From assembly GCF_000774145.1 (NCBI RefSeq), contig NZ_KN322966.1, forward strand, positions 166,032 to 230,031: a stretch of DNA of 64,000 nt, in the 5' to 3' direction. Below, piece after piece: positions 1 to 7,832 of the stretch. The translations under genes were made by a program, and so were the position numbers. Under the pieces are notes generated by a model. It did not search any database. It was not told the DNA's origin and saw nothing but the letters and a program-made list of their open reading frames with translations. The number at the start of each line of letters is the position of its first letter. Positions within the stretch are counted from its first letter, which is position 1. Source of the stretch: Pseudomonas mediterranea CFBP 5447. GTDB taxonomy: Bacteria; Pseudomonadota; Gammaproteobacteria; Pseudomonadales; Pseudomonadaceae.

Positions 1-2
1 GT

Positions 3-128
3 GTGCTGATTCTGGCGATCATCGAAAATGCGATGAACCTGAAGAACATCGACACCTTCTACCAATACGTCATCCGTGGCTCGATCCTGCTGCTCGCCGT
101 GGTCATCGACCGCATGAAACAGCGCTGA
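3..128 (+). CDS. Sugar ABC transporter permease, C-terminal end (partial)
   Basis: Only the last 41 codons are in the window; the gene starts before position 1. The visible peptide is hydrophobic with a final membrane segment (IRGSILLLAVVIDRMKQR), which is the usual C-terminus of inner-membrane permeases of the RbsC/AraH/XylH family (BPD_transp_2). Those proteins form the channel of sugar importers with an ATPase and a periplasmic binding protein. The remaining subunits should lie upstream. The D-galactonate operon begins 2.5 kb downstream but there is nothing here to link the two. The family call is fair; the substrate cannot be read. Confidence 0.7.
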   Translation: MLILAIIENAMNLKNIDTFYQYVIRGSILLLAVVIDRMKQR

Positions 129-153
129 AACCTGCTTCGACCGGGCGGGCCCC

Positions 154-380
154 ATCGCGGGCAAGCCCGGCTCCCACAGGTCTTGTGTCAACCACAAAAC
201 CAGCGCCCGCCGCAGACCTCCGGCGGGAGCGGGCTTGCCCGCGAAGGCGTCGGCACATCGATATCGATGTTGACTGACCTGGCGCTATCGCGAGCAGGCT
301 CGCTCCCACAGGGTTTGTGGTTGTCACGGAACCTGTGAACGCCGCAGACCCCATGTGGGAGCGAGCCTGCTCGCGATGGC
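154..380. repeat. Cluster of four REP palindromes
   Basis: Four copies of the Pseudomonas REP core lie at 154-180, 221-249, 284-312 and 354-380. The last two are the GTGGGAGCGAGCCTGCTCGC type, in opposite orientation as a pair. The first two are divergent copies with GGGCTTGCCCGC cores. They fill the gap between the permease gene and the convergent gene at 401-781, so they may act as transcript ends or be passive REP/BIME elements. Confidence 0.85.
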
Positions 381-400
381 GTCCGCCTTGACGCCGCCAA

Positions 401-781
401 TCAAGCGGCCTTGCGCAACGCCTCGATCAACTCCTGCTTGCGCATTTTCGAACGCCCGGGAATGTTCTTCGCCCGGGCCTCCTTCATCAGGCTGTCGACT
501 GTCTGGGTTTCATGGGACGCCTTGCTGCTGCGCGGATGACCTTCCCGGGTCTTGGCTGCTCGACGGGCCGATTCCTTGCGGTCGGTTTTCTTTTCCGCGG
601 CCGGCTTATGTTTTCCCGAACCGCCGGAACGTTCGCCGCCGCCGGACTGTTTGTTCACCGTCGCCCAAGCCCGTGCTTCGGCCGTTTCCTCGGACAGGCC
701 TTTCTTCTCGTAGCTTTTTTCGATGTGTTCGGCCTTGCGCTTTTGCTCGGCGGTGTATTTGTCTTTGCTTCCACGAGGCAT
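401..781 (-). CDS. Small basic hydrophilic protein with Rho-N/SAP-like C-terminus
   Basis: The product has 126 residues, is rich in Lys, Arg, Glu and Ser, and has no signal or membrane segment. Residues 1-45 are a charged helical stretch. The middle (45-90) is low complexity. The last 35 residues (VDSLMKEARAKNIPGRSKMR...) have the short helix-turn-helix pattern of Rho-N/SAP-like nucleic-acid-binding domains. Related Pseudomonas proteins are often named 'plasmid stabilization' or 'Rho termination factor' proteins, without functional proof. A strong ribosome site (GAGGAGG) precedes the ATG at 781. It lies 32 bp downstream of the small secreted-protein gene on the same strand, so they are probably cotranscribed. 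DNA or RNA binding is an inference. Confidence 0.75.
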   Translation of the reverse strand: MPRGSKDKYTAEQKRKAEHIEKSYEKKGLSEETAEARAWATVNKQSGGGERSGGSGKHKPAAEKKTDRKESARRAAKTREGHPRSSKASHETQTVDSLMKEARAKNIPGRSKMRKQELIEALRKAA

Positions 782-813
782 GGGATGTTCCTCCTCGAGT
801 GTGTGAGCAGAGG

Positions 814-1158
814 CTACTGGCTGGCGCCGCCTTCGGAGCCCGAACCGCCGGTGGTGGTTTTCGAGCCCACGCCGGTTTCGGCGTTATCGGGCGCTGTGGA
901 GTCGGGTGTGTTCATGCCGCCCTGACGGCCCATGTCATTACCCTGCACACGCGGATCGGTACCGGTGGCGGGTGGTTGACCGTTGTTCAAGGTGCCGCCG
1001 CCGGTGCCGTCGGTGTTCAACTTGGGCATGCCCTGGGTGGCCGGCGAGTTGGGTGCCTCCACCGGGTCGGTCGGTCCGGTACCCGAGGTGGACGCCGCGA
1101 AGGCCACCGAAGACAGCAGTGCGGCAAATGTGAACGCAGTCAGCCTTGAAGTGATCAT
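814..1158 (-). CDS. Small secreted Gly/Thr/Pro-rich protein
   Basis: The 114-residue product has a clear signal peptide (residues 1-21, cleavage after AFA) and then a disordered, low-complexity mature part rich in Gly, Thr, Pro, Asn and Asp. No catalytic motif or cysteine is visible, and no function is recognised. GGAGG precedes the ATG at 1158. Its layout (signal, short PxxQGMP-type segment, Gly/Ser tail ending in SQ) resembles the protein at 51099-51446, so the two may belong to one family of periplasmic or surface low-complexity proteins. It heads a two-gene unit with the basic protein at 401-781. Confidence 0.75.
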   Translation of the reverse strand: MITSRLTAFTFAALLSSVAFAASTSGTGPTDPVEAPNSPATQGMPKLNTDGTGGGTLNNGQPPATGTDPRVQGNDMGRQGGMNTPDSTAPDNAETGVGSKTTTGGSGSEGGASQ

Positions 1159-1335
1159 GGTGTCGCCTCCATTTTTTCAGATGCTTGCCTGATCTTGGGC
1201 CGTGCGGGATCGGGGTTGGTGCCTTGCTTGCGACGAATGGTGCTTTCGCAGGGGCGATCATCATTTGGATTGAAATGTGACGAGCGCCGCGTAGCGGCTT
1301 AGTATGGCGCTTTCAATTGGCTACAAGGCCCGTTC

Positions 1336-1818
1336 ATGTCGATCGAGATCCGTCCTGCGCAACCCAGCGATGCGCCTCAAATCCTTGCCTTCATCACCGA
1401 GCTGGCCGACTACGAGAAGGCCCGTCACGAAGTCATCGCCAGTGTGGCCGACATCGAGCGCAGCCTGTTCAGCGAAGGCGCGACCGCCCACGGGCTGATC
1501 TGCCTGCGCGATGGCGTACCGATTGGTTTCGCGGTGTTTTTCTTCAGCTACTCCACCTGGTTGGGCAGCAACTGCCTGTACCTCGAAGACCTGTACATCA
1601 CGCCCGAACAGCGTGGCGGCGGGGCGGGCAAGACGTTGTTGCGCCATCTGGCCAAGGTCGCCTGCGACAACGATTGCGGTCGTTTCGAATGGAGCGTCCT
1701 GGACTGGAACACACCGGCGATCGAGTTCTACAAATCCCTCGGCGCGCAACCCCAGGAAGAATGGGTGCGCTACCGGATGGACGGCAAGGTGCTACGGGAT
1801 TTCGCCCAAGGCAACTGA
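1336..1818 (+). CDS. GNAT family N-acetyltransferase
   Basis: This is a 160-residue single-domain acetyltransferase that transfers acetyl from acetyl-CoA to an amine. Motif A is clear: strand LYLEDLYITP (81-90), then the pyrophosphate loop QRGGGAGK (92-99). Motif B follows with WNTPAIEFYKSLGA (124-137). The pattern is closest to the diamine/thialysine acetyltransferase (SAT2-like) branch, but the substrate cannot be assigned. Length is normal for the family. It converges with the glutathione transferase gene, with only 4 bp between stop codons. Confidence 0.9.
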   Translation: MSIEIRPAQPSDAPQILAFITELADYEKARHEVIASVADIERSLFSEGATAHGLICLRDGVPIGFAVFFFSYSTWLGSNCLYLEDLYITPEQRGGGAGKTLLRHLAKVACDNDCGRFEWSVLDWNTPAIEFYKSLGAQPQEEWVRYRMDGKVLRDFAQGN

Positions 1819-1822
1819 TGGC

Positions 1823-2455
1823 TCAGGCGTGGTCGGCGGAGGCCCATTCGGCAAATCCGGGCCGCTGTTCCAGACGCTTGCAGTACGCCGCCACGGCTGG
1901 ATAGTCCGGCCGTTCCATGGGCGTCTGGCGCCAGCGGTGCACGGACAGGCCGATAAGCACGTCTGCCAGGGAAAACTCCGCCCCGGCCACATAGGCACCC
2001 GTACGGCTCAACTGCTGTTCAAGCAGCCCCATCTTCTCATTCCAGCCTTTGACCCCCGCGGCAATTTGCTGCGGGTCCTGGCAGCTCGGATCCTTGCGCA
2101 CCAGGGCATAGAACGGATAACCCCATGACGGGTTGAGTTCCGTCGCCTGCCAATCCATCCATTGCTCGATTCGCGCCCGTGCGGCAGGTTCGACGGCCAG
2201 CAGGTCACTGCGTCCATGCTTGCCCACCAGGTAACGGCAGATGGTGTTCGACTCCCAGAGCACACCGTTCTCATCGATGATCACCGGTACCTGGGCATTG
2301 GGGTTAAGCGCCAGGAACGCAGGATCGTGGGTGGAGTTGAAGCCGATGCCCCAGTCTTCGCGTTCGTAGGAAATGTCCAGTTCTCGGCAAGTCCACAACA
2401 CTTTTCTGACGTTGATCGAGGAAGTGCGACCGAGGATTTTCAGCAGTTGTGCCAT
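1823..2455 (-). CDS. Glutathione S-transferase
   Basis: The 210-residue product has the two-domain GST layout. The N-terminal thioredoxin-like domain (1-80) carries a Ser pair near residue 12 as likely glutathione-activating residues, the NPNAQVPVI cis-proline loop and the ESNTICRYL glutathione-binding motif. An all-helical C-terminal domain follows (90-205). It is a cytosolic, probably beta/theta-like detoxification enzyme. It is transcribed away from the dgo operon, so the AT-rich stretch at 2540-2600 may serve both promoters. Substrate unknown. Confidence 0.92.
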   Translation of the reverse strand: MAQLLKILGRTSSINVRKVLWTCRELDISYEREDWGIGFNSTHDPAFLALNPNAQVPVIIDENGVLWESNTICRYLVGKHGRSDLLAVEPAARARIEQWMDWQATELNPSWGYPFYALVRKDPSCQDPQQIAAGVKGWNEKMGLLEQQLSRTGAYVAGAEFSLADVLIGLSVHRWRQTPMERPDYPAVAAYCKRLEQRPGFAEWASADHA

Positions 2456-2547
2456 GTCGTTGTCCCTGAGAGTTAAGGCATCCGGACAGGAAACGTAGCA
2501 GGGTCGTGGATGGATGGCGATGGTTTAGGATGGTTTTGTTGTTATCC

Positions 2548-2603
2548 CAATATATGGGAGTGATATTTATATATTGAGATTTTTCTGCGCTCAGGTTTAT
2601 AGT
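2548..2603 (+). promoter_or_regulatory. Promoter and candidate operator of the dgo operon
   Basis: A perfect 8-bp inverted repeat, CAATATAT (2548-2555) and ATATATTG (2569-2576), has a 13-bp spacer. Its right arm overlaps a sigma70-like -35 box TTGAGA (2574-2579), followed after 18 bp by a -10 box TATAGT (2598-2603). The 40-odd bases are strikingly AT-rich for this genome. A repressor bound here would block transcription of dgoK. The IclR regulator at 7023-7826 is the nearest candidate, but this is an inference. Confidence 0.55.
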
Positions 2604-2643
2604 CCGTGCCACTCACTGCCAAAAAACAGAACAGGTGAAGCGG

Positions 2644-3627
2644 ATGCAGGCGCAATTGATCGCGCTCGATTGGGGGACTACCTCACTACGGGCTTACAAA
2701 CTCGCCGCAGGAGGCGAGGTGCTCGAACAGCGCTCGCTATCTTCGGGGATCATGCAGTTGCCTTCTGGGCCGCGGACCGTGGCCGGTCGGGTGTGCACTG
2801 ACGGTTTCGAGCTGGCGTTCGACGAAGCCTGCGGTGATTGGCTGGACGCACAGCCGGGATTACCCGTCATTGCCTGCGGCATGGTCGGCAGCGCCCAGGG
2901 CTGGTGCGAAGCGCCTTACTGCGACACACCGGCGAACGTCGCCAATCTCGGCCATTCCCTACAAACGGTTCGGAGCCTTCGCGGTGTCGATGTGCATATC
3001 GTACCAGGGGTGATCCAGCGCTCGCGGTTGCCCAATGTGATGCGCGGCGAAGAAACCCAGGTACTCGGCGCCTTGCACAGCTTGCCGAACGAAGCGGTGC
3101 TGATCGGCTTGCCCGGCAGCCACTCGAAATGGGTGGAAGTGGCCGACGGCTGCATCGTGCATTTCGACACCTTCATGACCGGCGAGATCTTTGCCGTGCT
3201 CAGCGACCACAGCATTCTCGGCCGTACCCAACAGCGCGGTGCCGCGTTCGACGGCGTGGCCTTCGACCGGGGTGTGCAGGTGGCACTGTCGACGGACGGA
3301 CAGGTCGGTCCATTGTCCACCGTGTTCAGCGCTCGCAGCCTGGGGCTGACCGGTGAACTTGGCGCGAGCGCCCAGCCTGACTATCTCTCTGGTTTGTTGA
3401 TCGGCCACGAGCTGACGGCACTGGCCGCCGCACAACGGCATCGGCGCAACAGCGTGCATTTGCCGACGGTGGTACTGATCGGCAATTCCCAACTCTGCGC
3501 CCGTTATCAACGGGCCCTCGACGCCTGCGGCTTTGCCCGGGTGACCCTGGCCGAACAGGCCACCGAACGAGGTTTGTGGCAACTGGCCGTGGCGGCCGGG
3601 CTGCTCGAATCCAGCGCATCGCGTTAA
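2644..3627 (+). CDS. dgoK: 2-dehydro-3-deoxygalactonokinase
   Basis: It phosphorylates 2-dehydro-3-deoxy-D-galactonate (KDGal) with ATP, the second step of the DeLey-Doudoroff pathway. The N-terminal DWGTTSLRAY phosphate loop of sugar kinases is present, and so is the DgoK hallmark GLPGSHSKWVEV...FDTFMTGE in the middle. The product is 327 residues from the ATG at 2644, normal for the family. That ATG is preferred to the GTG at 2635 because AGGTG (2633-2637) lies six bases before it. It is the first gene of dgoK-dgoA-dgoD, all closely spaced on one strand. Confidence 0.95.
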   Translation: MQAQLIALDWGTTSLRAYKLAAGGEVLEQRSLSSGIMQLPSGPRTVAGRVCTDGFELAFDEACGDWLDAQPGLPVIACGMVGSAQGWCEAPYCDTPANVANLGHSLQTVRSLRGVDVHIVPGVIQRSRLPNVMRGEETQVLGALHSLPNEAVLIGLPGSHSKWVEVADGCIVHFDTFMTGEIFAVLSDHSILGRTQQRGAAFDGVAFDRGVQVALSTDGQVGPLSTVFSARSLGLTGELGASAQPDYLSGLLIGHELTALAAAQRHRRNSVHLPTVVLIGNSQLCARYQRALDACGFARVTLAEQATERGLWQLAVAAGLLESSASR

Positions 3628-3646
3628 ACCTGACTGGAGGTCTGAC

Positions 3647-4267
3647 ATGCTCACACAAGCACTGGCGCACAACGGGCTGATCGCGATCCTGCGCGGTCTG
3701 CGTCCCCAAGAGGCGGCAGCCATCGGCGAAGTCCTGTACAGCGCCGGATTTCGCGTCATCGAAGTACCGCTCAATTCCCCCGAGCCGTACGAAAGTATCC
3801 GCATCCTGCGCAATACCTTGCCCGCCGACTGCCTGATCGGTGCCGGCACCGTGCTGACCCCGGAGCAGGTGGAGCAGGTGAAGGCCGCCGGCGGCCAGGT
3901 GATCGTCATGCCCCACAGCGACCCGAAGGTGTTGCGGGCGGCGAAAGCGGCGGGGCTCTACCTCTCGCCGGGCGTCGCCACGCCGACCGAGGCGTTTGCC
4001 GCGTTGGCCGAAGGCGCCCATGTGTTGAAGCTGTTTCCTGCCGAGCAAATGGGCCCGGCGGTGGTCAAGGCCTGGCTCGCGGTATTGCCGGCCGGGACCG
4101 TGCTGGTGCCGGTGGGCGGGATCACGCCGGACAACATGGCGGTGTTCCTCGAGGCGGGCGTCAAGGGATTCGGCCTGGGCTCCGGATTGTTCAAGCCGGG
4201 CCTGACGGCTGACGAAGTCGCGGGGCGCGCCAAGGCTTACGTGGCCGCATGGAATGCCTTGAACTGA
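3647..4267 (+). CDS. dgoA: 2-dehydro-3-deoxy-6-phosphogalactonate aldolase
   Basis: It cleaves 2-dehydro-3-deoxy-6-phospho-D-galactonate to pyruvate and glyceraldehyde-3-phosphate. The 206-residue class I aldolase has the catalytic Glu39 (FRVIEVPLNSP) and the Schiff-base Lys128 in HVLKLFPAE, plus the GAGTVLT phosphate-binding turn. This is the KDPG/KDPGal aldolase family; the dgo context decides for KDPGal rather than Entner-Doudoroff KDPG. GGAGG lies just before the ATG. It starts 19 bp after dgoK and is followed 48 bp later by dgoD. Confidence 0.95.
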   Translation: MLTQALAHNGLIAILRGLRPQEAAAIGEVLYSAGFRVIEVPLNSPEPYESIRILRNTLPADCLIGAGTVLTPEQVEQVKAAGGQVIVMPHSDPKVLRAAKAAGLYLSPGVATPTEAFAALAEGAHVLKLFPAEQMGPAVVKAWLAVLPAGTVLVPVGGITPDNMAVFLEAGVKGFGLGSGLFKPGLTADEVAGRAKAYVAAWNALN

Positions 4268-4315
4268 AGACTTTTCCAGCGCCCGTGCGCTGCATCTGAC
4301 AAGAGAGACAACAAG

Positions 4316-5464
4316 ATGAAAATCACCAAACTGACCACTTTTATCGTTCCGCCGCGCTGGTGCTTCCTCAAGGTCGAAACCGACGAGGGCGTGACCGGTT
4401 GGGGCGAGCCGGTGGTCGAGGGCCGTGCCCACACGGTGGCGGCCGCCGTCGAGGAATTGTCCGACTACCTGATCGGCAAAGACCCACGCAATATCGAGGA
4501 CATCTGGACCGTGCTGTATCGCGGCGGCTTCTATCGCGGTGGCGCCGTGCACATGAGCGCCCTGGCCGGTATCGACCAGGCGCTGTGGGACATCAAGGGC
4601 AAGGCCTTGGGCGTGTCGGTCAGCGACCTGCTGGGCGGCCAGGTGCGCGACAAGATTCGCGTCTACTCCTGGATCGGCGGCGACCGGCCGGCGGACACCG
4701 CCCGCGCAGCGAAAGAAGCCGTAGGGCGTGGCTTCACGGCCGTGAAGATGAACGGCACTGAAGAGCTGCAATTTCTCGACACCTTCGAAAAAGTCGACCT
4801 GGCCCTCGCCAACGTGGCAGCGGTGCGGGACGCGGTAGGGCCGAACGTCGGCATCGGCGTGGACTTCCACGGCCGGGTCCACAAGCCGATGGCCAAGGTG
4901 CTGATGAAGGAACTCGACCCGTACAAGCTGATGTTTATCGAAGAGCCGGTGCTCAGCGAAAACTACGAAGCCCTCAAGGAACTGGCGCCGCTGACCAGCA
5001 CGCCGATTGCCCTCGGCGAGCGTCTGTTTTCCCGCTGGGATTTCAAGCGGGTACTCAGCGAAGGCTACGTCGACATCATTCAGCCGGATGCGTCCCACGC
5101 CGGTGGCATCACTGAAACCCGCAAGATCGCCAACATGGCCGAGGCCTATGACGTGGCGCTGGCGCTGCACTGCCCGCTGGGCCCGATCGCCCTGGCGGCA
5201 TGCCTGCAACTGGATGCGGCTTGCTACAACGCGTTCATCCAGGAGCAGAGCCTGGGCATCCATTACAACGAGAGCAACGACCTGCTGGATTACGTCAAGG
5301 ATGCGCGGGTGTTCGACTACGACCAAGGCTTCGTGAAGATCCCCAACGGCCCGGGCCTGGGCATCGAGATCAACGAGGAATACGTCATCGAACGCGCCGC
5401 CGTCGGCCACCGCTGGCGCAACCCGATCTGGCGCCATGCCGATGGCAGTTTTGCCGAGTGGTGA
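4316..5464 (+). CDS. dgoD: D-galactonate dehydratase
   Basis: It dehydrates D-galactonate to 2-dehydro-3-deoxy-D-galactonate, the first step of the pathway. It is a 382-residue enolase-superfamily enzyme of the mandelate racemase subgroup. The Mg2+ ligands fall at D183, E209 and E235, the acid/base residues at H185 and H285, and E310 supports catalysis. These positions coincide with the numbering known for the E. coli enzyme, so it should be active. AGAGAGACAACAAG precedes the ATG. The intergenic stretch after it carries a REP pair, before the permease gene. Confidence 0.97.
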   Translation: MKITKLTTFIVPPRWCFLKVETDEGVTGWGEPVVEGRAHTVAAAVEELSDYLIGKDPRNIEDIWTVLYRGGFYRGGAVHMSALAGIDQALWDIKGKALGVSVSDLLGGQVRDKIRVYSWIGGDRPADTARAAKEAVGRGFTAVKMNGTEELQFLDTFEKVDLALANVAAVRDAVGPNVGIGVDFHGRVHKPMAKVLMKELDPYKLMFIEEPVLSENYEALKELAPLTSTPIALGERLFSRWDFKRVLSEGYVDIIQPDASHAGGITETRKIANMAEAYDVALALHCPLGPIALAACLQLDAACYNAFIQEQSLGIHYNESNDLLDYVKDARVFDYDQGFVKIPNGPGLGIEINEEYVIERAAVGHRWRNPIWRHADGSFAEW

Positions 5465-5487
5465 GTTCCCAGGCCCACCACTGAACC

Positions 5488-5578
5488 TTGTGGGAGCGAG
5501 CCTGCTCGCGATCGCGGTGGATCAGCTGATTAATGCGCTACTGACATACCGCTATCGCGAGCAGGCTCGCTCCCACAA
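5488..5578. repeat. REP pair (BIME-like)
   Basis: Two inverted REP cores (5488-5517 and 5550-5578) flank about 32 bp and together can fold into a long hairpin. The pair lies between dgoD and the permease gene inside a single-strand operon. It may therefore act in mRNA stability or cause partial termination. Confidence 0.85.
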
Positions 5579-5652
5579 AGGATCTCCATCGGCAAGGAGA
5601 TCCCCCATCCTCGCGCCCGTTTCCTCAATAAACATAAGAAGAGGCACCTCAC

Positions 5653-6963
5653 ATGCAAGCGCACACCCTGAGCGCGCAAGCGTCGTTGGTGACGCCCAGC
5701 CGCAAGCGTTTTTTCATCATGGTCCTGCTGTTCATCACCGTGGTGATCAACTACCTGGACCGTAGCAACCTGTCGATTGCCGCCCCCGCGCTGACCAGTG
5801 AACTGGGCATCGACCCCATCCATGTCGGGCTGATCTTCTCGGCGTTCGGCTGGACCTACGCGGCCATGCAGATCCCCGGCGGCTGGCTGGTGGACCGCGT
5901 GCCGCCGCGGATTCTGTACAGTGTCGCGTTGCTGTTGTGGTCGGCGGCCACGGTGATGCTTGGTTTCGCCGCCAGCTTCATCGCCTTGTTCGTGCTGCGC
6001 ATGGCGGTCGGGGCCCTGGAAGCGCCGGCGTATCCCATCAACAGCCGCGTGGTCACCACCTGGTTCCCCGAGCGCGAGCGGGCCACGGCTATTGGTTTCT
6101 ACACCTCCGGACAGTTCGTTGGCCTGGCTTTCCTGACGCCGGTACTGGCCTGGCTGCAGCACACGTTCGGCTGGCACATGGTGTTCGTGGTAACCGGTGC
6201 GGTAGGCATCATCTGGGCGGTGATCTGGTACGCGGTGTATCGCGAGCCTCGGGATTTCAAAGGCGCCAATGCCGCTGAAATCGATTTGATCCGCGAAGGC
6301 GGTGGGCTGGTGGACATCCAGGCCGAAACCACCAAGGCCAAGGCAAAATTCAGCTGGACCGACCTGGGTATCGTCCTGACCCAGCGCAAACTCTGGGGCA
6401 TCTACCTGGGCCAGTTCTGCCTGAACTCCACGCTGTGGTTTTTCCTGACGTGGTTCCCGACCTACCTGGTGAAATATCGCGGCATGGACTTCATCAAGTC
6501 CGGCCTGCTGGCGTCGTTGCCGTTTCTCGCGGCGTTCGTCGGCGTGTTGTGTTCCGGGTTCTTTTCCGACTGGCTGATCCGGCGCGGCGCCACGGTCGGG
6601 TTTGCCCGAAAGCTGCCGATCATTGGCGGGTTGCTGATCTCGACCTCGATCATTGGCGCCAACTTCGTCGAATCGACGCCATTGGTGATCGCGTTCCTGG
6701 CGCTGGCGTTCTTCGGTAATGGCCTGGCTTCGATCACCTGGTCGCTGGTGTCGACCCTGGCGCCGGCGCGGCTGCTCGGGCTGACGGGTGGGGTGTTCAA
6801 CTTCATCGGTAACCTGGCGGCCATCGCCACGCCGATTGTCATTGGTTTCCTCGCCAATGGCGATTCGTTTGCCCCGGCCATCACCTATATCGCCGTGCTG
6901 GCACTGGTGGGCGCACTGTCCTACATCCTGCTGGTCGGGAAGGTCGAGCGCATCGAGTTGTAG
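5653..6963 (+). CDS. MFS permease of the anion:cation symporter family, probable D-galactonate transporter
   Basis: The 436-residue inner-membrane protein has about 12 membrane helices. The motif NYLDRSNLSIAAP after helix 1 and the loop signature between helices 2 and 3 (GWLVDRVPPR) are typical of the ACS branch that imports hexuronates, galactonate and glucarate. It follows dgoKAD on the same strand, which points to D-galactonate:H+ symport (DgoT role). Substrate assignment rests on context. The ATG at 5653 is the first in frame and follows AAGAAGAGG. A second permease of the same family lies at 36590-37942. Confidence 0.85.
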   Translation: MQAHTLSAQASLVTPSRKRFFIMVLLFITVVINYLDRSNLSIAAPALTSELGIDPIHVGLIFSAFGWTYAAMQIPGGWLVDRVPPRILYSVALLLWSAATVMLGFAASFIALFVLRMAVGALEAPAYPINSRVVTTWFPERERATAIGFYTSGQFVGLAFLTPVLAWLQHTFGWHMVFVVTGAVGIIWAVIWYAVYREPRDFKGANAAEIDLIREGGGLVDIQAETTKAKAKFSWTDLGIVLTQRKLWGIYLGQFCLNSTLWFFLTWFPTYLVKYRGMDFIKSGLLASLPFLAAFVGVLCSGFFSDWLIRRGATVGFARKLPIIGGLLISTSIIGANFVESTPLVIAFLALAFFGNGLASITWSLVSTLAPARLLGLTGGVFNFIGNLAAIATPIVIGFLANGDSFAPAITYIAVLALVGALSYILLVGKVERIEL

Positions 6964-7022
6964 TCCGACGGGGCGGGCGACCATAATGCCGCCCGTTCCC
7001 CGCTCACTGTTGAAGGCCGGCT

Positions 7023-7826
7023 ATGCAGCAAGACGATCCAAAAATCACCAAGGACGCATCGCCTACAGGCACCCAGACATTGCTGCGCGGCCTGGGTGTG
7101 GTTCAGGCGGTCGCCAGCGGTGCCCGTGACCTGAAGGAAATCGCCCGGCTGATCGGCACGACCCGCAGCACCACCCATCGCCTGGCCAGTTGCCTGGTGG
7201 ACGAGCGCTACCTGCGCGTGGTGCCGCAGGTGGGTTACCTGTTGGGACCGAAGTTGATCGAACTGGGTTTCCAGGCCCGGGAAGATCTGCCGCTGGTGAG
7301 CCTGGCGGGACCGTACCTGGACGAGTTGTCGGCACTGACCGGCGACACCGTTCACCTGGCGATTCGCGAGGGTGACGAGGTTCTGTACCTGCTGAAGAAT
7401 CCGGGGCGCAATGGCCCCGAAATGCGCTCGCGGGTGGGCCATCGCATGCCATTGGCACGCACGGGAATCGGCAAGGCGCTGATGCTCGATGATCCCGAGG
7501 AAAATTGGCGGCGGTTGTACGAAATCAGTCTGCCGGCCGCTGGGAAGAATCAATTCTGGCCCCAGCACCAGGAGCAATCCTGGGAACAGTTCCAGCAGCG
7601 GATGGTGGAGTATGTGGCGGGAGGTTATGCCTTCGACCTGGAAGACAACGAACCGTCGATCCGTTGTGTCGCGGCGCCGATCCGGGATGCCGGCAAGCGG
7701 ATTGTCGCCGGCATCAGCATTGCCAGCACCGTGCCGTACATGCCGTTGGAAAAAATGGCCGAGCTGATTCCCCTGGTCAAAGGGGTCACAGCCCGGCTTT
7801 CGGCGGAACTGGGTGCCAAGGTTTAA
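7023..7826 (+). CDS. IclR family transcriptional regulator, probable dgo regulator
   Basis: The 267-residue cytosolic regulator has an N-terminal winged helix-turn-helix (about 22-75: LKEIARLIGTTRSTTHRLAS). A C-terminal IclR effector domain follows (about 90-262) with the DTVHLAIREGDEVLYL and RMPLARTGIGKALML signatures. It lies 59 bp after the permease and is probably cotranscribed with the dgo genes. In E. coli the dgo operon is controlled by a GntR protein (DgoR), so an IclR protein in this position is a substitution. It may bind the inverted repeat upstream of dgoK. Its stop lies 6 bp from the convergent dehydrogenase gene. Confidence 0.9.
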   Translation: MQQDDPKITKDASPTGTQTLLRGLGVVQAVASGARDLKEIARLIGTTRSTTHRLASCLVDERYLRVVPQVGYLLGPKLIELGFQAREDLPLVSLAGPYLDELSALTGDTVHLAIREGDEVLYLLKNPGRNGPEMRSRVGHRMPLARTGIGKALMLDDPEENWRRLYEISLPAAGKNQFWPQHQEQSWEQFQQRMVEYVAGGYAFDLEDNEPSIRCVAAPIRDAGKRIVAGISIASTVPYMPLEKMAELIPLVKGVTARLSAELGAKV

Positions 7827-7832
7827 CGGACG

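Noticed and set aside
3326..5437. Very long open frame on the minus strand opposite dgoA and dgoD
   Set aside because: It mirrors the high-GC codon pattern of the dgo genes, has no ribosome site or family, and the plus-strand genes are certain.
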